Source: an uncultured Pelagibacteraceae bacterium (lineage in GTDB: Bacteria > Pseudomonadota > Alphaproteobacteria > Pelagibacterales > Pelagibacteraceae). Taken from it: a stretch of DNA of 64,000 bases. The stretch's first letter is position 1. Each line of letters begins with the position of its first letter. Shown here one piece after another: positions 19,515 to 28,681 of the stretch. A program made the translations under genes and the position numbers. Location of the stretch: contig CACMNP010000001.1 of the NCBI GenBank assembly GCA_902615045.1, positions 53,705 to 117,704 on the forward strand, read 5' to 3'. The notes beneath the pieces were generated by a model. That model was given only the letters and a program-made list of their open reading frames with translations, was not told the origin of the DNA and ran no database searches.

Positions 19515-20913
19515 TTTCTTGTTTGTATAATATTTTATTCTTTAGGCTATCAATGCTTAAATTCAATTCATTATCTTCTTTTCTTAATTTTTCTATTGTT
19601 TTAACTGAATGAATAACGGTCGTGTGATCTCTATTAGCAAATGATCGACCTATCTCAGGTAAAGATTTAGATGTTAGCATTTTTGCTAAATAAATAGCAG
19701 TTTGTCTTGGCCTTACAAGATATCTTGACCTTCTTGGTGACAACATTTCGTTTTTACTTATTTTAAAATATTTACAAACTATTGTTTGAATATTATCTAT
19801 ATCAACTTTATTTTCGGTTAAATTTAATAGATCTTTTAATATTACTTTTACCTCTGACATTGAAGGTGTTTTTCCATAAATTCTTGAGAATGACACTACT
19901 CTATTAAATGCACCCACAAGCTCCCTAATGCTAGTATTAACTTCAGTACTAATAAATTTTATGATTTCGTCACTGATCTTAATATTATTTGGATCATGAG
20001 TTGCAAGATCTTCATTTTTAGATTTTATTATATTGTATCTTAATTCAAAATCAGCATTTTGGATATCAACTACTAGACCTCCTGAAAATCTAGATTTAAT
20101 TCTTTCTTGTATTCTAGTTAATTTGCTTGGTGGTCTATCTGCTGATACAATAATTTGAGATCCTTTTTCTTGCAAAACATTAAATGTGTGAAAAAACTCT
20201 TCTTGCATAGCTTCTTTTCCATTCATAAATTGAATATCATCAATCAAAAATATGTCAGTATTTCTAAAATACTCTTTAAACTTTACCATTTCATTGGATT
20301 TTATCGATTTTACAAATTGATACATAAATCTTTCAGCTGAGATAAACATTACTTTATTTTTTTCTTTCAAACTTAAACCAATTGCATTTAATAAATGTGT
20401 CTTACCCATTCCAACTCCTCCATAAATATATAGGGGGTTATAGTGAGCTATTTGTTCTGAGACTTTTTTTGCAGCTTCAAAAGCTAGTTTATTACTTTTC
20501 CCTAGCAAGAAATTCTCAAAGTTTTTATTTGGATCAATTCGATTATATTGAAGATATGAATCTTTAATAAATGAAACCTTTTCATTAGCTGATGAATTGT
20601 CTTGTTTTATTTCATTACTATTTTTGTTCTTTATATTTTCATTAATCACAAATTCTATTCTGGAAATATCTTTTTTATATAATTTAATTATTTGTAATAT
20701 TTGATCTAAATATCTTGAAGTTATCCAGTCTCTAATAAATCTTGTCGAAACGGATAACAAAACATAATTTTTAAACTCATCAACTAAATCAATTTTTTTT
20801 AACCAACTATCATAAATCTCAGAACCAAACTTTTTTTTCATTTCATTTTGTAATAATTTCCATTCAATCTTATTAATATTGTCTGATTTAATGTTAGTGA
20901 GATTATTTTTCAT
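19504..20913 (-). CDS. dnaA: Chromosomal replication initiator protein DnaA
   Basis: NPLYIYGGVGMGKTHLLNAIG, FLIDDIQF, FANRDHTTVIHS. Confidence 0.97.
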   Translation of the reverse strand: MKNNLTNIKSDNINKIEWKLLQNEMKKKFGSEIYDSWLKKIDLVDEFKNYVLLSVSTRFIRDWITSRYLDQILQIIKLYKKDISRIEFVINENIKNKNSNEIKQDNSSANEKVSFIKDSYLQYNRIDPNKNFENFLLGKSNKLAFEAAKKVSEQIAHYNPLYIYGGVGMGKTHLLNAIGLSLKEKNKVMFISAERFMYQFVKSIKSNEMVKFKEYFRNTDIFLIDDIQFMNGKEAMQEEFFHTFNVLQEKGSQIIVSADRPPSKLTRIQERIKSRFSGGLVVDIQNADFELRYNIIKSKNEDLATHDPNNIKISDEIIKFISTEVNTSIRELVGAFNRVVSFSRIYGKTPSMSEVKVILKDLLNLTENKVDIDNIQTIVCKYFKISKNEMLSPRRSRYLVRPRQTAIYLAKMLTSKSLPEIGRSFANRDHTTVIHSVKTIEKLRKEDNELNLSIDSLKNKILYKQENEI

Positions 20914-21157
20914 GAGAGTCTGTTAAACTCCTATTCATAATTCAATGCAATAAATTTATTTTTATTCTCAAAAAAAAATAAAATTTACAATTGTATAAAT
21001 TAATAATTGAATCTCTTTTTAGAGACTTAAAATTAGTAATCTTAAATTTACTTTTTTTATTTTTTTTTTTTCTTGGGGCTAAAAGATTAAAAGATTCTTT
21101 TTTTAATTGAAAAAATAATCTCTAGGGTTGTAATTTCTTTAAGTAAACTAAAAGTTG

Positions 21158-21418
21158 TTATAAGGAATTTATTTTTTTTGTTATTCTAGAAATATTTCTT
21201 GACGCGTTTTGCTTTTTTATCACCCCTGTCTTTGCTATTTTCATCAATTCAGAGTTTAATTTTGGCAAGAAAGCTAAAGCTTCTTTTTTGTCCTTTTTAT
21301 CGAGAATTAAATTCATTTTTTTTATTGCAGATCTAAACCTGCTTTTTCTAGACTTATTTACCGTTGTTTGACGTGATATACGTCTTATTCGTTTAATAGC
21401 TGATTTAGTGTTTGCCAT
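21158..21418 (-). CDS. rpsT: 30S ribosomal protein S20
   Basis: MANTKSAIKRIRRISRQTTVNKSRKS; start corrected to 21418. Confidence 0.95.
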   Translation of the reverse strand: MANTKSAIKRIRRISRQTTVNKSRKSRFRSAIKKMNLILDKKDKKEALAFLPKLNSELMKIAKTGVIKKQNASRNISRITKKINSL

Positions 21419-21468
21419 AAGCGCGATTGTATATAACGAGAAATTTATACGGTCAATATAATAATTTT

Positions 21469-22332
21469 TTATTTTTGACAAATATTACAAAAAAATGTTG
21501 ATCTATTAGTGATAAATTTTTTTTTTATTGTCCCTTTACATCCTGGTGAAAGACAACTCTTATTTTCTCTATTGTATACTTTAAAGTTATCTTGAAAAGA
21601 TCCATTTTTACCAACTATATTTTTAAAATCTCTAATACTAGACCCACCTTTTTTTATCGCTAAATTTAAAATTTTTCTTGAATATTTAATAATGTTAATA
21701 CAATCGTTTTCACTTAAAGATTTTGCTTTTTTTTTTGGATTTATTTTAGAAATGAATAAAATTTCACTTGCATAAATATTCCCCAAACCTGAGACAAACT
21801 TTTGATCTAAGAGAAAATTTTTTATATTCTTTTTCTTTTTATAAAAATATTTTTTTAAGTAGTTTAGATTAAATTTTGAAGAAAAAGGCTCAGGGCCATA
21901 GTTACTTATAAAATTTTCTAAATTATTTTTATTTTTAAATAATTTGAAATAACCAAATCTTCTGGGATCATTGTATATAATTTTTATGTTATCAAATTCC
22001 AAAAATACATGGTTATGTTTTTTTGGCAAATAAGGACTATGATAAAAACTTGCATTTGTTTTTTGATTTAAAATATTTTTTCTTAAGAGATGTATAGTGC
22101 CAGACATTCCAAGATGAATTAAGCAAAATTTTTCATCATTTAAAACTAGTATGATATATTTTGAAAACCTTTTAACTTTTTTTATTGATTTTGATTGAAG
22201 ACTTGTTTCAAAACCTTTTTTTATTTTGTACCTTAAATTCCTATTCTTTATACTTACTTTTTTTATTTTTTTTCCTGTTATTGTTCTACTTAGTGACTCT
22301 TTAACAACTTCTACTTCTGGCAATTCTGGCAT
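21469..22332 (-). CDS. mutM: Formamidopyrimidine-DNA glycosylase
   Basis: N-terminal MPELPEVE; C-terminal CxxC zinc finger CLSPGCKG...FFCNICQK. Confidence 0.96.
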   Translation of the reverse strand: MPELPEVEVVKESLSRTITGKKIKKVSIKNRNLRYKIKKGFETSLQSKSIKKVKRFSKYIILVLNDEKFCLIHLGMSGTIHLLRKNILNQKTNASFYHSPYLPKKHNHVFLEFDNIKIIYNDPRRFGYFKLFKNKNNLENFISNYGPEPFSSKFNLNYLKKYFYKKKKNIKNFLLDQKFVSGLGNIYASEILFISKINPKKKAKSLSENDCINIIKYSRKILNLAIKKGGSSIRDFKNIVGKNGSFQDNFKVYNRENKSCLSPGCKGTIKKKFITNRSTFFCNICQK

Positions 22333-22364
22333 TTATTATTATATTAATTAATATTATTTATTTT

Positions 22365-23072
22365 ATGCAACAATATCTTCAAAATAAAAAAGGTCTAGTC
22401 CAAGGTGTCTTTGATAAAGTTTATGATAAATACGACGTCATGAATGATTTGATGTCACTTGGAGTTCATAGAATCTGGAAAAGAAATTTAATAAATTGGA
22501 TGAACCCAGGTAAAAATAAAATTCTAGTAGATGTTGCATGTGGCACAGGTGATATAGCAAAACTTTTTATCGATAATAGTTCAAATAAAAATATAGAATT
22601 ATTTTGTATTGACCCCAATGAAGGAATGATGAAAAAGGGAAAAAATAGACTATCAAATTACAAAAATATCAAGTGGATTAAGGGGTCGGCAGAGAAATTG
22701 CCTTTAAAATCTAATTCATGTGATTATTACACAATCAGTTTTGGTTTAAGAAATACAAAAAATATTAATAAATCCTTAAGTGAAGCGTACAGAGTTTTAA
22801 AGTCAGGAGGTAGATTTTTTTGTTTAGAATTTTCAAAAATTCAAAATTTAAAATTAGATTTAGTCTATAAAAGATACTCTAAATTAATTCCAGAAATAGG
22901 AAAATTTGTGGTTGGTGAAAAAGAGCCTTATGAATATCTAATAAAAAGTATCCAAGAATTTGTTAATCAAGAGGAATTAAAGGATTTAATGGAGAAAAAT
23001 AATTTTATTAAATGTGAGTATAGGAACTTTTCTGGTGGAATAGTAGCTATTCATTCAGGTTGGAAAATATGA
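22365..23072 (+). CDS. ubiE: Ubiquinone biosynthesis C-methyltransferase
   Basis: VFDKVYDKYDVMNDLMSLGVHRIWK; SAM motif VDVACGTGDIA. Confidence 0.96.
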   Translation: MQQYLQNKKGLVQGVFDKVYDKYDVMNDLMSLGVHRIWKRNLINWMNPGKNKILVDVACGTGDIAKLFIDNSSNKNIELFCIDPNEGMMKKGKNRLSNYKNIKWIKGSAEKLPLKSNSCDYYTISFGLRNTKNINKSLSEAYRVLKSGGRFFCLEFSKIQNLKLDLVYKRYSKLIPEIGKFVVGEKEPYEYLIKSIQEFVNQEELKDLMEKNNFIKCEYRNFSGGIVAIHSGWKI

Positions 23073-24637
23073 TTAAAAAATTATACATACTTTTTAAGCT
23101 TGGAAGGAAATTAGCAAAATCTGACGCTTTAAGTATATTCACAAAGTTTCATACTCCACCAATTGGAATAAAAATTTTATTCTATTTGTTGTCTTTATCA
23201 TTTTCAAAAAAAGATAATTCTTTTGTAAATGAAACCGAAGGTGAAAGATTATCAAACTCCTTACAATCTATGGGTACAACATTCATTAAATTAGGTCAAT
23301 TTCTAGCAACTAGACCAGATATAATTGGAGAAAAGTTATCAAAGCAACTAGAGAGTTTACAAGATCGTTTGCCTCCCTTTGAATTATCTAAAGCTAAAGA
23401 AATAATCAAAAAAGATCTAGGTGAAGATAATTTTAATTCAATTATAAATCTATCTGAACCAGTGGCAGCAGCATCTATAGCTCAAGTTCATAAAGCGCAA
23501 ATAAATGATAATGGCACAATTAAAGATGTGGCTATAAAAATTTTACGACCAAATATAAAAAAAATATTCAACGAAGAAATTGATGCTTTGATGCTTTTTG
23601 CTTTTTTAACTGAGTCAATTATCAAAAAGACAAAAAGACTTAAATTAGTTGAGGTTGTTTATTTGCTAAAAGAGATAACCAATTTAGAAATGGATTTAAG
23701 ATTTGAAGCCGCTGCAGCTAATGAGTATTCTGAAAACACTAAGAATGACAGTGGATTTCAAGTTCCTAGAATTTATTGGAATTTTACAAGTGAAAATGTA
23801 ATGACTTTAGACTGGGTTGAAGGTGTCTCTATAAGAGAAACAGAGGAGTTAGAAAAAAGAAATATAGATACCAAAAAAATTGCATCAGATATTATTCAAC
23901 ATTTTCTAAGACATGCTGTTAGAGATGGTTTTTTTCATGCAGATATGCATCAAGGTAACATTTTTATAAACAATAGTGGTCAAATAGTTCCTATCGATTT
24001 TGGTATAATGGGAAGGCTCGACGATTTGAGTAAAAAATTTCTTGCTGAGATTTTATATGGATTTATTAAACGAGATTATAAAAAAGTGGCTGAAGTTCAT
24101 TTGGCTGCAGGGTTAGTTCCAAAAGAAGTGCCTGTTGATGATCTCGCCCAAGCACTAAGATCAATAGGAGAGCCAATATTTGGTCAGTCAATTAAAGATA
24201 TATCTGGCGGTAAACTACTCAAACAACTTTTTGATGTGACAGAAAAATTTAATATGCAAACTCAACCACAGTTGCTCATGCTACAGAAAACCATGGTAGT
24301 AGTTGAAGGTGTTGCAAGAAGATTAAATCCAGAGACAAACATTTGGGAAACATCAAGACCTGTTCTTGAAAAATGGCTTAAAGAAACAAAAGATCCTATA
24401 ACAACATTAAATGAAACTCTAAAAAATTCTGCAGAAGTTATAAAAAGATTACCAGAAATGCCGCAAATAATGGATAAAGCAAACCAAGCATTAACATTTC
24501 TTGCAAGTGGACAAATTCCACAAAATACTAATACGTATAATGATCTAAATACAAAAAAAAATGAAATGGTAGCTTTCAGAAATCAATCAATCATTGGTTT
24601 ATTATTACTTGTAATTTTAGGATTAGTAGTATTTTAA
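23069..24637 (+). CDS. ubiB: Ubiquinone biosynthesis kinase-like UbiB
   Basis: KLGQFLATRPD, AAASIAQVH, GFFHADMHQGN motifs; ATGA overlap with ubiE. Confidence 0.95.
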   Translation: MIKKLYILFKLGRKLAKSDALSIFTKFHTPPIGIKILFYLLSLSFSKKDNSFVNETEGERLSNSLQSMGTTFIKLGQFLATRPDIIGEKLSKQLESLQDRLPPFELSKAKEIIKKDLGEDNFNSIINLSEPVAAASIAQVHKAQINDNGTIKDVAIKILRPNIKKIFNEEIDALMLFAFLTESIIKKTKRLKLVEVVYLLKEITNLEMDLRFEAAAANEYSENTKNDSGFQVPRIYWNFTSENVMTLDWVEGVSIRETEELEKRNIDTKKIASDIIQHFLRHAVRDGFFHADMHQGNIFINNSGQIVPIDFGIMGRLDDLSKKFLAEILYGFIKRDYKKVAEVHLAAGLVPKEVPVDDLAQALRSIGEPIFGQSIKDISGGKLLKQLFDVTEKFNMQTQPQLLMLQKTMVVVEGVARRLNPETNIWETSRPVLEKWLKETKDPITTLNETLKNSAEVIKRLPEMPQIMDKANQALTFLASGQIPQNTNTYNDLNTKKNEMVAFRNQSIIGLLLLVILGLVVF

Positions 24638-24645
24638 TCTCGACG

Positions 24646-25845
24646 ATGAATTATTTTGAGAATAAAAAAATACTGTTAATTATATGTGGTGGAATTTCTG
24701 CTTACAAAAGTCTTGAGTTAATAAGATTATTTAAGAAAAATGGTGCTTGTGTAAAAACTATATTAACAAAAAATGCAAAAGAATTTGTAACTCCACTATC
24801 TGTTTCGTCTCTTTCCCAAGAAAAAGTTTATGACGATATATTTAGTGCAGAAAACGAAGCTGAGATGGACCATATATCTTTATCGAGATGGGCTGATGCA
24901 GTATTAGTTGCGCCTATTACAGCTAATACCATATCTAAAGTAGCTTCAGGTAATGCAGAAGATTTGGCGTCTACTGTTTTATTAGCTTCTAACAAACAAG
25001 TATTTTTAGTACCAGCAATGAACGTAAGAATGTGGGAGCATCCTTCTACTAAAGAAAACATATTAAAATTAAAAAGCTTTGGATGCAAAATTATAGGGCC
25101 AGAAATAGGAGATATGGCATGTGGTGAATATGGTGAAGGAAAAATGACAGAACCAAGTGAGATAGCCAATACGCTTAAAAATTATTTTTCTAATTTAGAA
25201 AAAAATAAAAAATTAAAAGCTTTAGTTACTGCAGGACCAACTAATGAATATATTGATCCTGTAAGATTTATTACAAATAAATCTAGTGGCAAACAAGGAT
25301 ATGAAATAGCCAAATGTCTTAGAGACAATGGATTTGATACGACACTTATTTCTGGAAAGACAAGTATTAAACCTTTGGACGGCGTTAATTTTGTAAGTGT
25401 TGAAACAGCCGAAGAGATGTTCAAAGAAAGTTTGAATAATCTACCAACAGATGTAGCTATTTTTTCTGCAGCTGTTTCTGATTTTAAAGTGAAAAATTAT
25501 AAAAGTACAAAGATTAAAAAGAATGAAGAATTTAACTTAGAGCTAGAAAAAAATATCGATATTTTAAATCATATATCTAATCATAATTCATTAAGACCAA
25601 AAATAACGATTGGTTTTGCGGCAGAAACAAACAATCTCTCGACTAATGCAAAGGAAAAGTTGAATGAAAAAAATTGCGACTGGGTAATTGCAAATGATGT
25701 CTCAGATCAAACTATAGGATTTGGATCAGATTTTAATAAAATTTCTATATTTTACAAAGATAAACCTGAAGAAAATTTTGAAAAGATGAGTAAATCATTG
25801 GTCGCTGAAGAAATAGTCAAAAGGGTAATTCAACAGATTAACTAA
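24646..25845 (+). CDS. coaBC: Phosphopantothenoylcysteine decarboxylase / phosphopantothenate-cysteine ligase
   Basis: GGISAYKSLELIR; VTAGPTNEYIDPVRFITNKSSGKQG. Confidence 0.95.
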   Translation: MNYFENKKILLIICGGISAYKSLELIRLFKKNGACVKTILTKNAKEFVTPLSVSSLSQEKVYDDIFSAENEAEMDHISLSRWADAVLVAPITANTISKVASGNAEDLASTVLLASNKQVFLVPAMNVRMWEHPSTKENILKLKSFGCKIIGPEIGDMACGEYGEGKMTEPSEIANTLKNYFSNLEKNKKLKALVTAGPTNEYIDPVRFITNKSSGKQGYEIAKCLRDNGFDTTLISGKTSIKPLDGVNFVSVETAEEMFKESLNNLPTDVAIFSAAVSDFKVKNYKSTKIKKNEEFNLELEKNIDILNHISNHNSLRPKITIGFAAETNNLSTNAKEKLNEKNCDWVIANDVSDQTIGFGSDFNKISIFYKDKPEENFEKMSKSLVAEEIVKRVIQQIN

Positions 25846-25849
25846 CTTA

Positions 25850-26287
25850 ATGGTGAAAGTCTTAATTAAAAAATTAGACAAGAAAGTTAAACTGCCAGAA
25901 TATAAAACAACAGGTTCATCTGGACTAGATTTGACTGCATTCATTGAAAAGAAAATAGTAATTAAACCAGGCGAAAACGCTTTAGTGCCAACAGGTTTAT
26001 CCATTGCAATACCTGAGGATACCGAAGTTCAGATCAGGCCGCGATCAGGTTTGGCAGCTAAAAATAATATAAGTGTATTAAATACTCCTGGAACAATTGA
26101 TAGTGACTATAGAGGAGAGATAAAAGTAATTTTATTTAATCATGGAGATAAAGACTTTACAGTAAATAACGATGATAGGATTGCGCAAATGATACTAATG
26201 CCAATTCTAAAAGTAGATTTTGAAACTGTAGAAACTTTGCCTGAGACAGTTAGAGGTTCGGGTGGATTTGGATCAACGGGTAAGTGA
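25850..26287 (+). CDS. dut: dUTP diphosphatase
   Basis: GSSGLDLTA, RPRSGLA, GTIDSDYRGEI, RGSGGFGSTG motifs. Confidence 0.97.
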   Translation: MVKVLIKKLDKKVKLPEYKTTGSSGLDLTAFIEKKIVIKPGENALVPTGLSIAIPEDTEVQIRPRSGLAAKNNISVLNTPGTIDSDYRGEIKVILFNHGDKDFTVNNDDRIAQMILMPILKVDFETVETLPETVRGSGGFGSTGK

Positions 26288-27036
26288 AAAATTTATTATC
26301 TAAACGAAAGCTTGAGAGATACTCTAGACAAATAATACTTAAGGATATTGGTATATTAGGACAAAAGAAAATAATTAATTCAAAAGTTTTAATTGTAGGA
26401 ATTGGTGGATTAGGTAGTCCAGTTGCAGATTTGTTGGCTAGATGCGGTGTAGGGTATATAGGTGCTATTGATCACGATAAAGTAGACATTTCAAATCTTC
26501 AAAGACAAATTTTGTATACTTCAAAAGATGTTGGAAAATTTAAGGTTGATATCTTTAAAAGAAGAATAAAATTAATTAACAGAGATGTAAAAGTCAAAAT
26601 TTTAAAAGAAAAAGCATCAGAAAAAAATTTAAATAAAATTGTAAAAGATTTCGATATAATTGTAGATGGAACAGATAATTTTAAAACTAAATTTTTAATA
26701 AATAAATTTTCATTAAAATATAAAAGAAAATTAATAGTCGGTGCTATCAGCAAATTTGATGGACACATTTTTTCATTCGATTTTAACAATAAATCAAGTC
26801 CATGTTTAAAGTGCTTTTATCAATCAGAACCAACTGATGAAGTTTTAAATTGTGAAAGTGAAGGAATATTAGGAACTACACCAAATATAATTGGGAGTAT
26901 TCAAGCAAATGAAGTTTTAAAAAACATAATTTCGTCAGATAAAAGTCTTCACTCATCAATTCTGATTGTTAATCTGAAAAAACTTGAATTTAGAAAAATA
27001 AAATTTACTAAAAAAAAAGGTTGTTTATGCAATTAA
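26284..27036 (+). CDS. MoeB/ThiF/HesA family adenylyltransferase
   Basis: RYSRQIILKDIG, GIGGLGSPVADLLARCG; GTG start. Confidence 0.9.
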   Translation: MKNLLSKRKLERYSRQIILKDIGILGQKKIINSKVLIVGIGGLGSPVADLLARCGVGYIGAIDHDKVDISNLQRQILYTSKDVGKFKVDIFKRRIKLINRDVKVKILKEKASEKNLNKIVKDFDIIVDGTDNFKTKFLINKFSLKYKRKLIVGAISKFDGHIFSFDFNNKSSPCLKCFYQSEPTDEVLNCESEGILGTTPNIIGSIQANEVLKNIISSDKSLHSSILIVNLKKLEFRKIKFTKKKGCLCN

Positions 27037-27473
27037 TCTTCAAGATTTTAATCATTATATTTTTTACTTCTAATGCCATTTCTGAAAATAATGAAAAATT
27101 TTTAATGCTTAAAAATGATAAGGTAAACGTGAGATATGGTCCAAGTTTTGATTATCCAATAAAGTATATTTACAAGAAAATAAACTTGCCGGTAAAAGTG
27201 ATTGATAAAAAAGAAAATTTTAGAAGAATAATTGACAATAAAAAGAATGGTGGGTGGATACACATTTCTCAATTGAAGCAATCAAAATCCTTTATAACTG
27301 TATCAAATAAAATTCTATTCAATAAACCAACTAAATTTTCTAAACCATTGGCTAAAATAGAAACTGGAAGATTATTGATAGTAAAAAAATGTGAGAGAAA
27401 ATGGTGCTTAGTTGAAACTAAAAGTTTTAAAGGGTGGGTTGACGAAGAAAACCTTTGGGGAAAAATCAACTAA
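27027..27473 (+). CDS. SH3-domain-containing secreted protein
   Basis: Signal peptide; KVNVRYGPSFDYPI bacterial SH3 motif and a second SH3-like repeat. Confidence 0.83.
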   Translation: MQLIFKILIIIFFTSNAISENNEKFLMLKNDKVNVRYGPSFDYPIKYIYKKINLPVKVIDKKENFRRIIDNKKNGGWIHISQLKQSKSFITVSNKILFNKPTKFSKPLAKIETGRLLIVKKCERKWCLVETKSFKGWVDEENLWGKIN

Positions 27474-27499
27474 CCCTTTAAATTATATATATTAACTAA

Positions 27500-27679
27500 T
27501 CATTTTTGTTGGACACAAACGTCTTTGATAACTGGAGCATTCGCACAATCAACACATTTAGTCTTCTGAACTATACATCCATCATCAAGGACTTCAACAT
27601 CAACTATTTTATCACACTTTGAACAAGTTGAAGAAATTGTTAATCCACATTTTTTACAATTATAATTTTCTATTTGCAT
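27500..27679 (-). CDS. 59-aa cysteine-rich (8 Cys, three CxxC) zinc-ribbon-like protein
   Basis: MQIENYNCKKCGLTISSTCSKCDKIVDVEVLDDGCIVQKTKCVDCANAPVIKDVCVQQK; just below the ORF-track cutoff. Confidence 0.72.
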   Translation of the reverse strand: MQIENYNCKKCGLTISSTCSKCDKIVDVEVLDDGCIVQKTKCVDCANAPVIKDVCVQQK

Positions 27680-27723
27680 ATTTTAAAAATTAAATATGAA
27701 AAAATTATTTTCAACAAATATCC

Positions 27724-27772
27724 TTGCGAATAATTATTATTTACGCATTTTTTTTGCGAATAATTATTATTA
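27724..27772 (-). promoter_or_regulatory. Two direct repeats TTGCGAATAATTATTATT at 30-bp spacing, operator-like
   Basis: Copies at 27724 and 27754, each with the 5-1-5 dyad ATAAT-T-ATTAT of Fur-family boxes. Confidence 0.6.
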
Positions 27773-27811
27773 CTACAAATTATCCTTATTAAATTTTTCC
27801 TAGATACTTAT

Positions 27812-27826
27812 TGATAATGATTATTA
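27812..27826 (-). promoter_or_regulatory. Fur-box-like 7-1-7 site TGATAATGATTATTA
   Basis: 14/15 match to the Fur core TGATAATNATTATCA; overlaps the DUF2061-like gene stop codon. Confidence 0.55.
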
Positions 27827-28066
27827 TTTACTTTTTGATCTACTTGCCCACCACTTATCTAAAATGAAATACCAAATAGAATTGGCGATTGGTTCTACAA
27901 TTGCATCGGTCAAAGCTATCATAAAAGATACATCAGCAACTAACATCAAAACAGTTATAGCAATTGCAAAATGACCAACCGTATAAACAATTGTTCTTAA
28001 AATAGAGCCTCTGTTATTGGAATAAATCTGACTGGCAGCTTTAAAAATACCGTTGGTAACTTCCAT
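27824..28066 (-). CDS. DUF2061-like small membrane protein
   Basis: SILRTIVYTVGHFAIAITVLMLVADVSFMIALTDAIVEPIANSIWYFILDKWW. Confidence 0.75.
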   Translation of the reverse strand: MEVTNGIFKAASQIYSNNRGSILRTIVYTVGHFAIAITVLMLVADVSFMIALTDAIVEPIANSIWYFILDKWWASRSKSK

Positions 28067-28662
28067 TATTCTTTAAACGGGCTTTCAAGAACACAAGCAA
28101 CTAAGTGAACTCTAGCCTGTTCTCCTCCATTAAAAAAGTTATGATACTTTGTATTGTTAGTAATCCATACATGTCCATCAGCAGGCAAATGTTTTGCAAC
28201 ATTTTCAATGACCATTGAACAACCTGCATTGGTTACTATCGGAATATGCAATCTACACTCTGGATCTTTGTGCCAGCTTAGTGTTGATCTTGGCTCTTTT
28301 AATAAAAGCCTTACTCTTCCTAGTTTAAATTTTTTACTAAGAATTTCATAAACCTCTTTAAAATAAGTTTTCTCGAACTCTGGTAGCAACTGAGTATATT
28401 TGGATTCATCAATATCAATGTCTCTTGAGACTTCTTTGCCTGTCTCATCTGCAATAGTCCAATATCTACCTCTGATATTGTTCCCTTCTATAGAGTCTTT
28501 GTTATTTGGAATTTGATTTAGAGGAATTGCACCAAAGTGAGTAACACCTGGCGAATTAAATTTCTTTTTCTCTAAAATTAGATTTAAGTCATTTCGCAAT
28601 CTATTTATATCAAACTTAATTTCAGGAACTTTATAAAAGTCTTCGAACGATAGTGATGTCAT
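28066..28662 (-). CDS. Aspartyl/asparaginyl beta-hydroxylase-like 2OG-Fe(II) protein
   Basis: SWHKDPECRLHIPI (HxD) ... HNFFNGGEQARVHLV. Confidence 0.75.
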   Translation of the reverse strand: MTSLSFEDFYKVPEIKFDINRLRNDLNLILEKKKFNSPGVTHFGAIPLNQIPNNKDSIEGNNIRGRYWTIADETGKEVSRDIDIDESKYTQLLPEFEKTYFKEVYEILSKKFKLGRVRLLLKEPRSTLSWHKDPECRLHIPIVTNAGCSMVIENVAKHLPADGHVWITNNTKYHNFFNGGEQARVHLVACVLESPFKE

Positions 28663-28681
28663 TTTTCCGCTTTCCTTAATA

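Noticed and set aside
20914-21157. oriC call at rpsT-dnaA
   Set aside because: No canonical DnaA boxes seen and GC skew could not be computed; kept only as a low-confidence finding
21419-21481. N-terminal extension of rpsT in the ORF track
   Set aside because: S20 begins MANTKSA; upstream residues overlap mutM stop region
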